A stretch of DNA of 64,000 nt, from assembly GCA_003550325.1 (NCBI GenBank), contig QKWP01000660.1, forward strand, positions 55,039 through 119,038. The letters run 5' to 3'. Below, one piece after another: positions 24,042-33,967 of this stretch. The notes under the pieces are model-generated. The model was not told where the DNA came from, ran no database searches, and saw nothing but the letters and a program-made list of their open reading frames with translations. Made by a program: the position numbers and the translations under genes. Numbering within the stretch: the stretch's first letter is position 1; each line of letters starts with the position of its first letter. Source of the DNA: Gigaspora rosea. Its lineage: Eukaryota; Glomeromycota; Glomeromycetes; Diversisporales; Gigasporaceae.

Positions 24042-24300
24042 ATTTTCTTTTCTTTTATTTAATTCATATTATCTTTTATCCTTTTCTTCTATATATATAT
24101 ATTTAAATAATAAAAAAAAAAAAAATTGTTTATTAGTTTAGCCTTCGCTGGGCCTAGTAAATAAGGGAGACTAGAACAGTATAGAGCGAGGTTGGAGCTC
24201 TATTCACTTGATATAATTATATTTCCTTTGTTATTTTTATTAGAAATCTGACGTTAAAGAAAATTCAGTTCAGGTTGTCAGTGTCCTGACAGTTAACAAG
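24042..24300 (+). other. Non-coding gap between RT-RNase H and integrase ORFs
   Basis: 259 bp with T-rich and A-rich tracts (24050-24125) and stops in all forward frames, then ATG of the integrase frame. It could be a spacer, an intron, or a site for separate expression of the integrase. I see no unambiguous splice pair. Confidence 0.5.
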
Positions 24301-25587
24301 ATGGATTTAGTTACTTATCAAAACATTAAGAACTTCTTGGAAACAGCAAATTTCCCTCTAAATTTTTCTAGAGATCAAAAGAGAAAATTAGAAACCCAAA
24401 GCAAATTTTATATTATCAAGAACAATCAACTTTACAAACATGATCGTAAAAAGAAGAAAGCGCATCAACTTCTTAAAGTAATTCAAAGGCATGAAGTAGA
24501 ACCAATCATGTTTCTTTTTCATAACCATCCTATTGGAGCACATCTAGGAACAGACAAGATGTTTGAAAAGACTCGTAGTAAATACTTTTGGCCTCAAATG
24601 TATCAACATATTAAAGAATATGTACAGACCTGTGATACTTGTCAAAAGAGAGGAAAATATCGCACTCCTGGACCTTTGCAACCTATTTCAGTAGAATCGC
24701 CTTTTCATCGAATTGGTTTAGATTTTGTTGGACCATTACCAATTACATCTCACCAGAATAAATATATTATAGTAGCGACTGACTATATGACGAAATGGCC
24801 TGAAGCAAGAGCTGTACCAAAAGCTGATGCCCAAGCTACTGTAAACTTTATTTATGAAGAAATAATCTGTCGACATGGATGTCCTTCTTATCTGCTTACT
24901 GATAGAGGAACACATTTTAACAACGACTTAGTAAAAGCGCTCTCGCAAAAATTTGAGATTCAACACTTACTCTCTACCCCATATCATCCACAAACCAATG
25001 GATTAGTAGAACGATTTAATAGAACATTGTGTGAATCTTTAGCAAAGTTAACTAATCAAGGACAAGAATGGGATACTTTTATACCTTCTGTCTTATTTGC
25101 TTATAGAACTGCTAAGCAATCGACTACTAAGATTACTCCTTTCTACCTTACATATGGAAGAGAAGCAAAGTTCCCTATATCCGAAACTGAAGAAATTTTG
25201 GAAGGAAATATCTTAACCAGATTATTTTCTTTAATTGAAGAAGTACCTGTAGAATGAGAACGAGCCAGAGCAAATATTAGAAAATCACAGCAACGTCAAA
25301 AGTTTTACTGGAACAAAAAGCATAAAAAAGTAAAACCTATCTTCCAGAAAGAAGATAAAGTTCTCTTGTACGATGCTATGAGAGATAAACATTATTCTGG
25401 AAAGTTATTACCAAAATGGAAAGGACCGTACTTCATTCACAATAGAGTTGCACCAGATGTTTATCAACTACGAACCCTAGAAGGAAATATTTTAGAAACA
25501 CCAATCAACACACTGTTACTCAAGCGGTATTACGATAGAAGTTCGTGGAACCCCCTAGTCATTATCAATGATGGGCCAAACACATAG
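24301..25587 (+). pseudogene. Integrase of gypsy 1, one in-frame stop
   Basis: The HHCC finger (HNHPIGAHLG ... CDTCQKR) is at about residues 74-118. The catalytic core has Asp141 (LDFVGPLP), Asp201 (LTDRGTHF) and Glu237 (NGLVERFNRTL), giving the D-35-E spacing of retroviral-type integrases. A TGA at 25255-25257 interrupts the frame; it then continues in phase as ERARANIRKSQQRQKFYWN to TAA-like end after NDGPNT at 25585-25587. The C-terminal part (PKWKGPYFIHNRVAPDVYQL) is the usual DNA-binding tail. No chromodomain is recognised. It inserts element DNA into chromosomes. Apart from the single stop it looks complete. Confidence 0.9.
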
Positions 25588-25607
25588 TCTTAATTTCAAC
25601 TTTCACC

Positions 25608-25991
25608 ATGAATAACACCGATTTCAATATCATTCTTATCGATTTATTGAATACTGTACCAGCAAATCCGGTAGTACCTTCACGACCTACAGATGATTCT
25701 CAGGACCTACAAGAGAGAATTATAAGGACATATAGAAAACTCCTTAGAACCCGAGCTATAATGAGAAAACATCAGTTAGCTTATGCATACTACCTGGGTG
25801 AATTGTTAGAACAATACCCAGAAGAACGACGAATAAGTAAAAGAAAAATATCGCAATATTATTATAATGCTTCTATACGAACCTATAATATATTTGCAGG
25901 AATAGGAGTAGATCAAATATTCCGAACTAGTAACACCACCTTGGCCAAAATTGCTAGACTTTCTGCTAGTGATTATCAAGCCCTCCTATAA
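25608..25991 (+). CDS. Extra 127-codon ORF of gypsy 1, unknown function
   Basis: It starts 20 bp after the integrase stop and ends 36 bp before the 3' LTR, so it lies inside the element. It has an acidic/neutral N-terminus (MNNTDFNIILIDLLN), then a basic helical middle rich in Arg/Lys/Tyr (RIIRTYRKLLRTRAIMRKHQ, then QYPEERRISKRKISQYYYNA), then FAGIGVDQIFRTSNTTLAKI. No signal peptide or membrane segment. The region looks like a small helical nucleic-acid-binding or nucleocapsid-like protein, which is inference. It is fully open in a copy whose pol is broken. Additional ORFs between pol and the 3' LTR are known in some gypsy lineages (including env-like ones), but this one has no membrane features. 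Confidence 0.6.
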   Translation: MNNTDFNIILIDLLNTVPANPVVPSRPTDDSQDLQERIIRTYRKLLRTRAIMRKHQLAYAYYLGELLEQYPEERRISKRKISQYYYNASIRTYNIFAGIGVDQIFRTSNTTLAKIARLSASDYQALL

Positions 25992-26027
25992 GTTTTTCTC
26001 GGAGCTCAAAACTAAGTCAGGGAGAAT

Positions 26028-26737
26028 TGTTAACCTTAAGAGTTTTCATCTTTTTGCCTATAACTTTCGACCCAAAGAAGTTAGGATGATGAAACAACTA
26101 CCATTGGATTCAGCTCATCGAGGCGCTTCTAATGAGCTATAGATCATGTGATTCTGATCACGGGATCACAAGATCGGAAGACATTTGTGTTGAACTATTA
26201 ATAGAACAAGATAAACAAATATCTTAACCTTATTAGGCAATAATACTGCGTTCAAAATCTTACGAATCTAAAGGATCTAAAGGATCTTAAGGATCTAACA
26301 TATCTAACATATCTAACATATCTTTCATATCTTTCATATCTTTTATATATATTTTATCTTTTATATCTTTTATATCTTTTATATATAACATATCTATTAG
26401 TTTCGCATTACCTTTAGTACTATAAATAGTTTTTAAATTGAATTTGTATATCTTTATTGTAATAATTTATACATGTAATTTCTCTATAAATACACTGCTT
26501 TCTGCCCTCTGGGAAGTGCAGTGTCTTCATACACTGGAATATAATAAAGATACAATTCTTAGTATCCTCATATACTATTAATTGTTTGCCTCTTTGCCTT
26601 AATACATAAATCACTCAAAAACCTCTTTGTTAAGTCCCATTTGGACGCCATAAACCCTAAAGCTGTCAAGTTATAGTCGTCATACTATAATCAGCAGTCT
26701 CCTGAAGTTCTGGAAGAGGTGAATTTCCAGGTTGACA
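26028..26737 (+). repeat. 3' LTR of gypsy 1 (710 bp)
   Basis: Nearly identical to the 5' LTR; the tract at about 26296-26380 has extra AACATATCT units. The purine-rich GTCAGGGAGAAT immediately before it is the likely polypurine tract. Confidence 0.92.
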
Positions 26738-27930
26738 ACACACAAGTTTCATTAGTGAAATCATGTGAATTTGCTTTTTTTTTTAAAAAAATCCTTTTTT
26801 GACCTTTCACTCTCTACAAAACAAGCCAACATGCATGTAATGTATATATATGTATCATTTGAACACACCATTTCATATAATACTCTTTGCTATAATGTCT
26901 ATAAAATGTTCCTGTGTGTGCCATAGATCCGTGCCATTTCGAGCATTCCTGATACCAACTCTTACTAGTTTTTTTACAGGGAAACTTCAACAAAATATCA
27001 ATGACCCATAGTACAAGACATCAACAAATGCAAGCCAATATGATACCCGGACAACTATAAGCGAAGACAAAAATTCAATACAAATGAAGAGAACCAAGAA
27101 TAATGAAATAAGCCAAAGAACTATAACTAATGAAAGCAGGACCTCACAAAAGAACAACAAAATGAACCAACAATGCTAAAGATACTGACCCAGTGGCAAC
27201 AAACCAACAACCTGAATAAAAAAACAAGTGATTAGTAATTTTCAAAAAAATGATAACAACATTAACAAGATAAAGGTGCCAATATACTAAAAATGACAAT
27301 ACTAAAAAATAATGATACTGAAGAATAATGATATCTAAAAGCGACAATACCAAATAATGACAATATCAATGAATAGCAGCATTGAAGAATGACGTTATCA
27401 ATGAACGATGACAAGGATGCTATATATAAAAAAAAAGTTACTAAATTAAAAAAATTATTAAAAGAAAAAAACAAAAAAATATTAAATAAATATATATGTA
27501 GATTATGTAGATCACTAATTCATGTAACCAGGAAATTCCCCTACTTAAACATAGTAATTCTTTTAATATTATAAGTAAGTTCTATTACTATATACAAAAT
27601 AAACAAAAAGAATGTATTAGAGATCAAAAGGGATGACATAATAAATTTTTTACTAGAACATTCTTTTAGATATAGATTTCTTTTCTTTTTTTTTTTTATT
27701 GTGCATAGTAATCGGTGTAAAATGATTCCTTATACAATACTATATAATTTTTATAGTCTTGCATAGGCATTAATAGTGTTATTATATATATATATATTTT
27801 TAGCTTTTTTCTTCTTTCTTTTTATTTTTATATTTATATTGAATTTGGTTTTCATTTAGGGGAGTGACAAAAATCAGATGATTTTTTAGGGGGGAAGGGG
27901 TAAAAAAAGTTGTACAATTAATTCCTCTAT
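26738..27930. other. Intergenic, degenerate repeats, no gene
   Basis: It begins with the second half of the gypsy-1 target repeat (to about 26850). From 27000 to 27420 it is A-rich with recurring AATGACAATA/AATGATACTGAAGAATAATG-like text. A short open frame at 27389-27574 is lysine-rich and not convincing. A G-rich stretch, TTTAGGGGGGAAGGGG, lies at 27888. Confidence 0.5.
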
Positions 27931-29200
27931 TAAAGAAAAAAACGATATGAAGTCAGTTATATCTGTGGCACCGTGGCAGTACATTCAAATAGATTTAGTT
28001 GATTTTTACGATTTTGTAACTGTTAATCATGGGTTTGCGTAGTTACTTACTTGTGTTTGTACTTTTTCAAAGTATCTCATTGCAGTTTCTATGAAAAACA
28101 AAAAAGCGGATGCAGTTGCTGCACATCTTGTTAAAGATGTTTTTAAAATCCCGGGCCCACCAAAAGTACTCCAAAGTGATACTAGAAGGGAGTTTGAAAG
28201 AATCGTAAAACAAGTCTGTAAAATTCTTAATATCTGAATTAAACATGGCTGCCCCTGTTATTCCTAGTTGCAAGGACAGATAAAACGACTTAACCAAACG
28301 ATTGGTTGTGGTTTCACAAAACTTTTGTGGAATAATAATAATCATCTCCAAAAAAAGGATTGGATAAATATAATAGATGCATTTGTTATCTTTTATAACT
28401 CTAAAGTTCACAGAGCACATAGACATACATCCCACAAAGTTATGTTCAGATGAAAGATGCACTGCGTGTATAAAACACCAAAACAAAAACTAATAAAATA
28501 GAGATAGACACTGACCAAACTAATAAAATAGAAATAGACACTGACCAGGCTAATGAAATAGAGGTAGACACTGATCAAACCAATGAAATAGAGGTAAACA
28601 CTGACAATTCGGAAATAAATAAAATAGAGATAGACATTTTGGAAACAAATGAGAACATTCAGGTCAATACGATAATCCAGAGGATATTATATAGCAACGT
28701 ATATTACAAGTATCACAAATTCAAGAGGTTAGATTTATAATTGAACCAGTGATATCATCAAATCGCATGATTAAGTGCTCAGCGTTAGGATTAGTGTTAG
28801 GGTTAGGTGATATTTAGGCGATTTGTACTGTAATAAACAAATAAAACTATGTAATTGCATGTCATGTTATATAATGATCACTATGGGTTCCTTGTTAAAG
28901 TATTGCAGAGGTAGTTTAGTAGTTTTAGAGTAGTTTTAGTAACTTGTTTATTTTTAATCCGTAAATGCTACTTTAGTAAAGTATTATACTAAGCTATATC
29001 AACAGAGAAGCATCCATCGAAAAAAAATAGCTAACAATACAATCGAACCTAGAGCTTCTGTTAGCATTGCGCCAGACTATGATACAAATCCACAAATGCG
29101 AAAGAGAAAATTGCAACCAATGTTTTCTCAAATGGGCATATTTAAAAGATTAACTTCTAACAATATACAGCGATTGTAGAAGTTGATAGCAAAGATATGC
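27930..29200 (+). pseudogene. Integrase-core (rve) gene, decayed, with acidic 10-aa repeats
   Basis: Forward frames give APWQYIQIDLVDFYDF (first Asp), then CTFSKYLIAVSMKNKKADAV, then KVLQSDTRREFERI (second Asp), then GQIKRLNQTI. In active integrases the last motif is G-x-V-E-R-x-N; here Glu is replaced by Lys. The core ends SKVHRAHRHTSHKVMFR. The downstream part holds four copies of TNKIEIDTDQ (28496-28615) and then, at about 29010-29170, KIANNTIEPRASVSIAPDYD followed by NPQMRKRKLQPMF. The latter resembles the C-terminus of KRBA2/SCAN-like integrase-domain proteins found in transposons. Stops at 28040, 28238 and 28452 and frame changes make it a relic. Whether the parent was a gypsy or Ginger-type element is unclear. 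Confidence 0.7.
28496..28640 (+). repeat. 30-bp coding tandem repeat, about 4 units
   Basis: Units of ACTAATAAAATAGAGATAGA plus CACTGACCA encode T-N-K/E-I-E-I/V-D-T-D-Q. Changes between units are mostly conservative (I/V, K/E), which suggests they were once translated. A fifth, diverged unit follows at 28600-28640. Confidence 0.75.
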
Positions 29201-29249
29201 CTATCCCAATCAAATGAATTAAAGTAACTAAATCTTAAATAATATATAT

Positions 29250-29590
29250 ATCATTTAAATTTCGTTAAATTTTTCTTTTTTTTTTTTTTTAGAAAAATCA
29301 AATTTTAATTTTTAAAATCAAATTATATATAAATATATGTATATAAAGAAAAAATTTTTTAAATTTTTTTTTTTTAGAAAAAATTATATAGATATATATA
29401 CTTTATATATATAATCAAATAAAATGAATTTGCAAGATTTAAATTGCCTGTAAAACTTTATTTCTCATCGCAGAGTACAAATCATTGTTACAAGTTTTTG
29501 CTGCATTAAGGTTTATGAAAATTAGAACTGCGGTAGCGCTTCATATTCAGATTGCGTTGTAATTGTAGTGTAATACACACCATAGCATTC
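29250..29590. other. AT-rich spacer
   Basis: Poly-T and ATAT tracts; no gene seen. Confidence 0.4.
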
Positions 29591-30960
29591 AAAAGCCACT
29601 AACCTTCTTTTAAACCAGCGATGTTGGAACTAGTGAAATTTTTTTTTTTGAAATTGAAGTTAAATTTGAATTCACTGTCATAATTTACAATTCCATAAGT
29701 ATTAAGTTGCCTTTATAGAACTCAAAAACTAAAAAGACTATAAAAGCCACTAACCTTTTTTTATAGTTTAGCGATAATGGAACCAGTGAAGTAACTTTTT
29801 TTTGAAATAAAGCCGTATTAGAATTCATTGTCATAATTTACAATCTTACAATCCCAGAAGTATTAAGCTTGCCTTTATAGAACTCAAAACTATAAAGCTA
29901 CTACTCTTTTTTTTTTACAGATCAGCAATAATGGAACTAGTGAAGAATTAAAGTTTCAGATAAAGTAAATAGTGTAAGACTTAAATACATTTTATATCCA
30001 GTATAGAATTGTGAAATTTCACAGAGTCTTCTACCTACTAACTTTTTTTTTTTGGAAATGAAGTCACATTTGAATTCATGGTCATAATTTACAATTTCAT
30101 ATTATTAAGCTTGCCTTCGTAGAACTCAAAAGTCATGAGGGTAATAACAGCACTAACTTTTTTTATAGACCAATAATCAATAGTATTGAAACTAGCAAAG
30201 TATAGAATCATGAAGTTCACAGAGCCCACTACTTTTTTTGAGGGGGGGATTAGATGTCATATTCGAATTCACTGTCATAATATAGAATTCTATGAGTATT
30301 AAGCTTGTTTTTATAGAACTCAAAAAACTATAAGGGTATAAAAGCTATAGACTAGCGGCCAGTAGCCATAATGGTGGAACCAATGAAGTATTGGAATTGC
30401 AGGCAAAACTAAATAAGATTTCAACATTCTGGCTGCATTTTATAATTCAGTATAAATTGCGAAGTTTATAGAGCCCACTAACCTTTTTTTTTGATTTTGA
30501 GAAGTCATATTCGAATTCACTGCCCAATATTGTGAGCATTTAATCTTGCCTTTACAGAACTCAAAAACTGTGAAGGCCATTAAAGCCACTAACCTTTTTT
30601 ACAGACAAGTGATGTTAGAACCGGTGAAGTATTGAAAGTAAACGGAGTATAAGACTTGTAGTCTAGTAAGAATCGCGAAGTTCACAGAGTCCACTAACTT
30701 TTTTTTTTGAAATTGAGAAGGTGTATTCATTTCACTGACACGATTTACAATTCCATGAGTATCATAGTTTGCTTTATAGAAGTCAAAAACTGTGAAGGCC
30801 ATAAAATAACCAACCCTATTTTTATAGATTAGAGAGTTAGAAATAGTGCTGTATTAAATTGCGAATGAAGCAAACAAAGTATAAAACTGGTCGCATTTTA
30901 TATTTCAACTTAAAATCGCAAGGTCACTAACCTTTTTTTTTAACAAGCAACACTTCAATT
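29590..30960. repeat. Degenerate tandem repeat, six units of about 160-250 bp
   Basis: Each unit has GCCACTAACC, a T-tract, GAAATTGAAGTCATATT, GAATTCACTGTCATAATTTA, GAGTATTAAGCTTGCC, TATAGAACTCAAAAACT, then AATGGAACCAGTGAAGTATT. The GAATTCACTG landmark recurs at about 29670, 29830, 30074, 30265, 30514 and 30730. No conserved frame. Confidence 0.75.
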
Positions 30961-31666
30961 TTTCGTAGCATCAAGGTCTCTGTCATGCTATAATATAAGT
31001 AAACATCTTTACAATATAAAAATTAAAATAACTGTCAAACTGCTAACCTTTTTTTCACAATAGTACTTGAATTTTTGGTACACTTATATTTCATCTATAC
31101 TATAATCACAAAGTATTTTTAACATACATACGTTCCAGTCAATGTTTAATCGTATATACTATGACAAAAAAAATTAGTTGTGGCACATAATGCACCTCGT
31201 TTGACAAGTTGGACAAGTTGACGTACCTCATTTGACAAGTTGACGTACCGAGAACAGATGATCATCAGATGATTATATGAATTTCAGCATTAGCCGTTTT
31301 CAGCATCAGCTGCGACAATTATTTAATAAATTATAAAACTTTTATAGTAATACAAATCTATTCTGATCACAGGATCCTGTGATTGAATTTTAACAATTTT
31401 GGGCTTACTATAATTTACTCATTAAAAGGATCATTTTGATAGTTGTATCATCAAATTTGGTCTAGTAGATCAAAGTTATTTACTATTAAATGTTATATTT
31501 AACTTTTTAATAATTGTAAAATCTGATTGGCTAATTGGGTATCAGGCATAGGTGGATGGAGATAAGCTCATAGTAAACAAAAATTAGCTATTTCTGGAAG
31601 CTTCCTATGGTAACAATTAAGGCATTATTAATAAGATCAATTAGTAGTATATAAAAGTATACCAGT
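30961..31666. other. Intergenic with short repeats
   Basis: A short direct repeat, TTGACAAGTTGACGTACC, lies at about 31204-31248. At 31378-31500 is a partial copy of the foldback family at 39241-39605 (TTTTGGGCTT ... GATCAAAGTTATT). No gene. Confidence 0.5.
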
Positions 31667-31917
31667 CAGTATTTAAAATAGAAATTTTAATTTACCAGTA
31701 CATGCACCTGTTATATAAAAAAATACTGGCTCAAAAAAAAAACCTGCATTAGTAGAAAATAATCATCAGTCATTGGGGCACATAGATGCACGCACCGGTT
31801 ACTTTAAAAAATTTTAGATCATGCACCGTTTGTTGCACCGGCTCAATTTTAAAATACCGGTATATGCAATATAAAAAACAGTAAATCTGGATTTTTATCA
31901 TGCTATTTTATATACTG
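31667..31917. mobile_element. hAT-type MITE, CAGTGTTTAAAATAG family, copy 1 (251 bp)
   Basis: Starts CAGTATTTAAAATAGAAATT and ends, inverted, CAGTATATAAAATAGCATG. The flanks ATACCAGT (31659-31666) and ATACCGGT (31918-31925) match 7 of 8. The interior has CCGGTA/ACCGG motifs and GCACCGTTTGTTGCACCGG. Copies 2 and 3 are at 57490 and 61572. Confidence 0.85.
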
Positions 31918-31925
31918 ATACCGGT

Positions 31926-32261
31926 ATGAATAATCGATAAGTATAGTAATTATAAAGTAATTAATAAAGGACATGGATCGTATGATCTATATATAATACA
32001 AGTAATATGAGTCAAATTAGATATATATAAGGAAGCAATTAGAATTGTTTAAATAAGAGAGAATTAATTAAGTTAGTCTTTGCATAAGTAAAACACCTTT
32101 GTAATAAATATAATATATTAATTGATGATCTATAAGCCAACTAGATAAATGATTTGCAATTATTAAGTAAATATGCCGCAATTTAATTAACTAGGAACTG
32201 GAAACCGGTGTAAGTCCGGAGCATAATTTTTAAAAAACAAATATATATATATATAATACAG
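31926..32261. other. Intergenic, nothing recognised
   Basis: AT-rich, no coding signal, no repeat match noticed. Confidence 0.4.
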
Positions 32262-32276
32262 TATATAAAAAAAATT

Positions 32277-32801
32277 TTTTTTTTTTTAAATGTTAAAGGT
32301 GAGACCTTGCTTTTATCTTTATTAAATTTAATAGAAACTTTTTACAATACTAAAAGAAATTTCATTTTTTTTAAATCTAATGCTAAGAATAAAAACTCAG
32401 ACATATTTCTAAGTAAATCTAAATACTTATCTGCGGCCTAAATCTACCAGAGTGGCCAAGGCTCATCTAGATTTGTGTATATGTAAGAATATCTGATGAA
32501 GGTGTAGAGAATTTGATCCATTTATATAACCAAGTTTCAATTTTTTGTAGTGAAATATCAAAGATGTGATTATGACTATCTTGTATATTTTTTGAAGAGT
32601 TGGATATAGAAAATATACTAGAAAGAGAAGATGAAGCTTGGGAGTATAATGCTTGATTTTGAGATCTAGAAATGCAGTATGGGATCCAAATATTTGTATA
32701 AATTTGCTGATTGATATGAAGTAAGAGTGAAATAGTGAGAGAGCAGGCAGATTTAGAAGATGTAGTAAGTTCATATAGAGTAGAAATAATATCCAAAGGT
32801 A
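32277..32801 (-). other. LINE 3' untranslated region
   Basis: From the stop of the RNase H frame to the poly-A tract. It includes GGTAGATTTAGGCCGCAGAT (about 32434-32453) and GCAAGGTCTCACCTTTAAC next to the tail, both shared with the 14.6 kb fragment. Two overlapping open frames here (32463-32805) are short and I do not regard them as genes. Confidence 0.7.
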
Positions 32802-33830
32802 TCAAGTAGAAAGCAAAGAAGGTTGGTTGGGAAGTTGATGAATTTGAAAGCTATTCAAGTTCATAATTTGAGTGTATAGGTTCTCAGCAGCTAAATTAGT
32901 GATTTCAAGTTTGTTAGGACTTAGTATATGAGCTAAGGAGTCTTTTATAAGTTGGAATAAAGGTTCAGAGGTAGGACAAATAATCCAGTGTAAGGGTTCA
33001 CTTGCTTGTTGGCAGAGGTGACAGGTATTAGGGTAAGATGGATTTCTTCGATGAAGAATATGTGGAGCAGGGAGATCATCTAAAAGTATTTTAATTCTAA
33101 AAGATTTGAGTGTTGAAGAGTAAAAACTATGTGAATAGTTTGAAATTTTTTGGTTATTATTAATATATAACCAGGTAGCATTCCAGTTAATATATTGTGA
33201 TATTGGTAGCCATTGTTGAAAACGATTTTGAGAGGACCAGAGAGCAAGTATATGTGCATGGCAAATAGTTCTAACACAGCGACGGATAGGAAGTTCAATA
33301 GAAAAATTATCAACAGAAAGAGTAAAATTGTGATTGTAAATGTTCTGTGAATCAAAAAGAAGGTATGGGGCAGTTTGATGACAGCGAGCTAGTTGATCAG
33401 CTTTGTTATTGAATTCATCATCTTGGTGTGCAATAACTTTATGAAAAGTAATATTAAGATTGTATGATCTAATAAAGTTTAATAAAGTATTCCAGATAGG
33501 CCAATAAGGTATATTAAAGGGTTTGGAGAGAGGCATAGTATGAATTAAGCTACTGTATTTGGATATTACAGATTGGGAATCTGTAAAGATTTGTATAGAA
33601 CAGTTTCTAGGAGCAGTACTAATAGCTGATAAAACTGCTACTAGCTCAGCTTTAAAGGAACATGGCCAAAATTTGATTTGTGATTGGAAAGTATGTAAAA
33701 TGTTCTGGTTATACAATTGTATCCAGCCAATACCCATAGAACACTGAGAATTGCCCAGATCAATAACAGAACCATCAGTATAAAATGTTAATTCTGTTAG
33801 ATGACTATTGTAATGGCAAATTGATTGCAA
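32802..33830 (-). pseudogene. LINE RNase H and C-terminal zinc knuckle
   Basis: 342 open codons. RNase H signature in order: LTFYTDGSVI (first Asp), CSFKAELVAVLSA (Glu), IQIFTDSQSVI (second Asp), VIAHQDDEFNNKADQLAR (His and last Asp). All four carboxylates appear present. The C-terminus has CHLCQQASEPLHWIICPT, a C-x2-C...H-x4-C-like knuckle. It lies in a different frame from the segment upstream at 33968-34675, so the polyprotein is broken near 33.9 kb. RNase H removes template RNA during reverse transcription. Confidence 0.88.
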
Positions 33831-33967
33831 GGTATCAAGTGCAGGGCTAGAATGAAAGAAAGAATGTATTTGTGCTGTTGGTATAAGAAGATTTGGTAGT
33901 ATTGGAATACTTGTTGGATTTCTTGCTGCAGTTGAAAAAATAAGGTCAAGATAGTTGGCATTTAGGT

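Larger units (their letters stand above)
17742..26737 (+). mobile_element. Ty3/gypsy LTR retrotransposon 1 (8996 bp), young
   Basis: The LTRs begin TGTTAACC and end GGTTGACA, with TSD ACAC on both sides (17738-17741; 26738-26741). Comparison with the unbroken repeat at 17472 confirms the 4-bp duplication. The order gag, protease, RT, RNase H, integrase defines Ty3/gypsy. By eye the two LTRs differ at fewer than a dozen substitutions plus a repeat-length change, so insertion is recent. Even so, the coding part has two 1-base frameshifts in RT and two nonsense codons (23172, 25255). Unusual features are a duplicated Cys-rich module after RNase H, a separate integrase ORF and a further ORF before the 3' LTR. 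Confidence 0.93.

Noticed and set aside
28496..28640. CRISPR-like array
   Set aside because: Units are contiguous without spacers and form a coding repeat; the genome is eukaryotic.
15547..28806. Telomere or subtelomere inferred from CCCTAA/TTAGGG-like runs (15547, 17038, 28787)
   Set aside because: Only one to three imperfect units each, embedded in other repeats.
32463..32805. Two overlapping minus-strand frames downstream of LINE RNase H
   Set aside because: Lie in the LINE 3' UTR region; Ser/Ile/Leu-rich low complexity, no domain.
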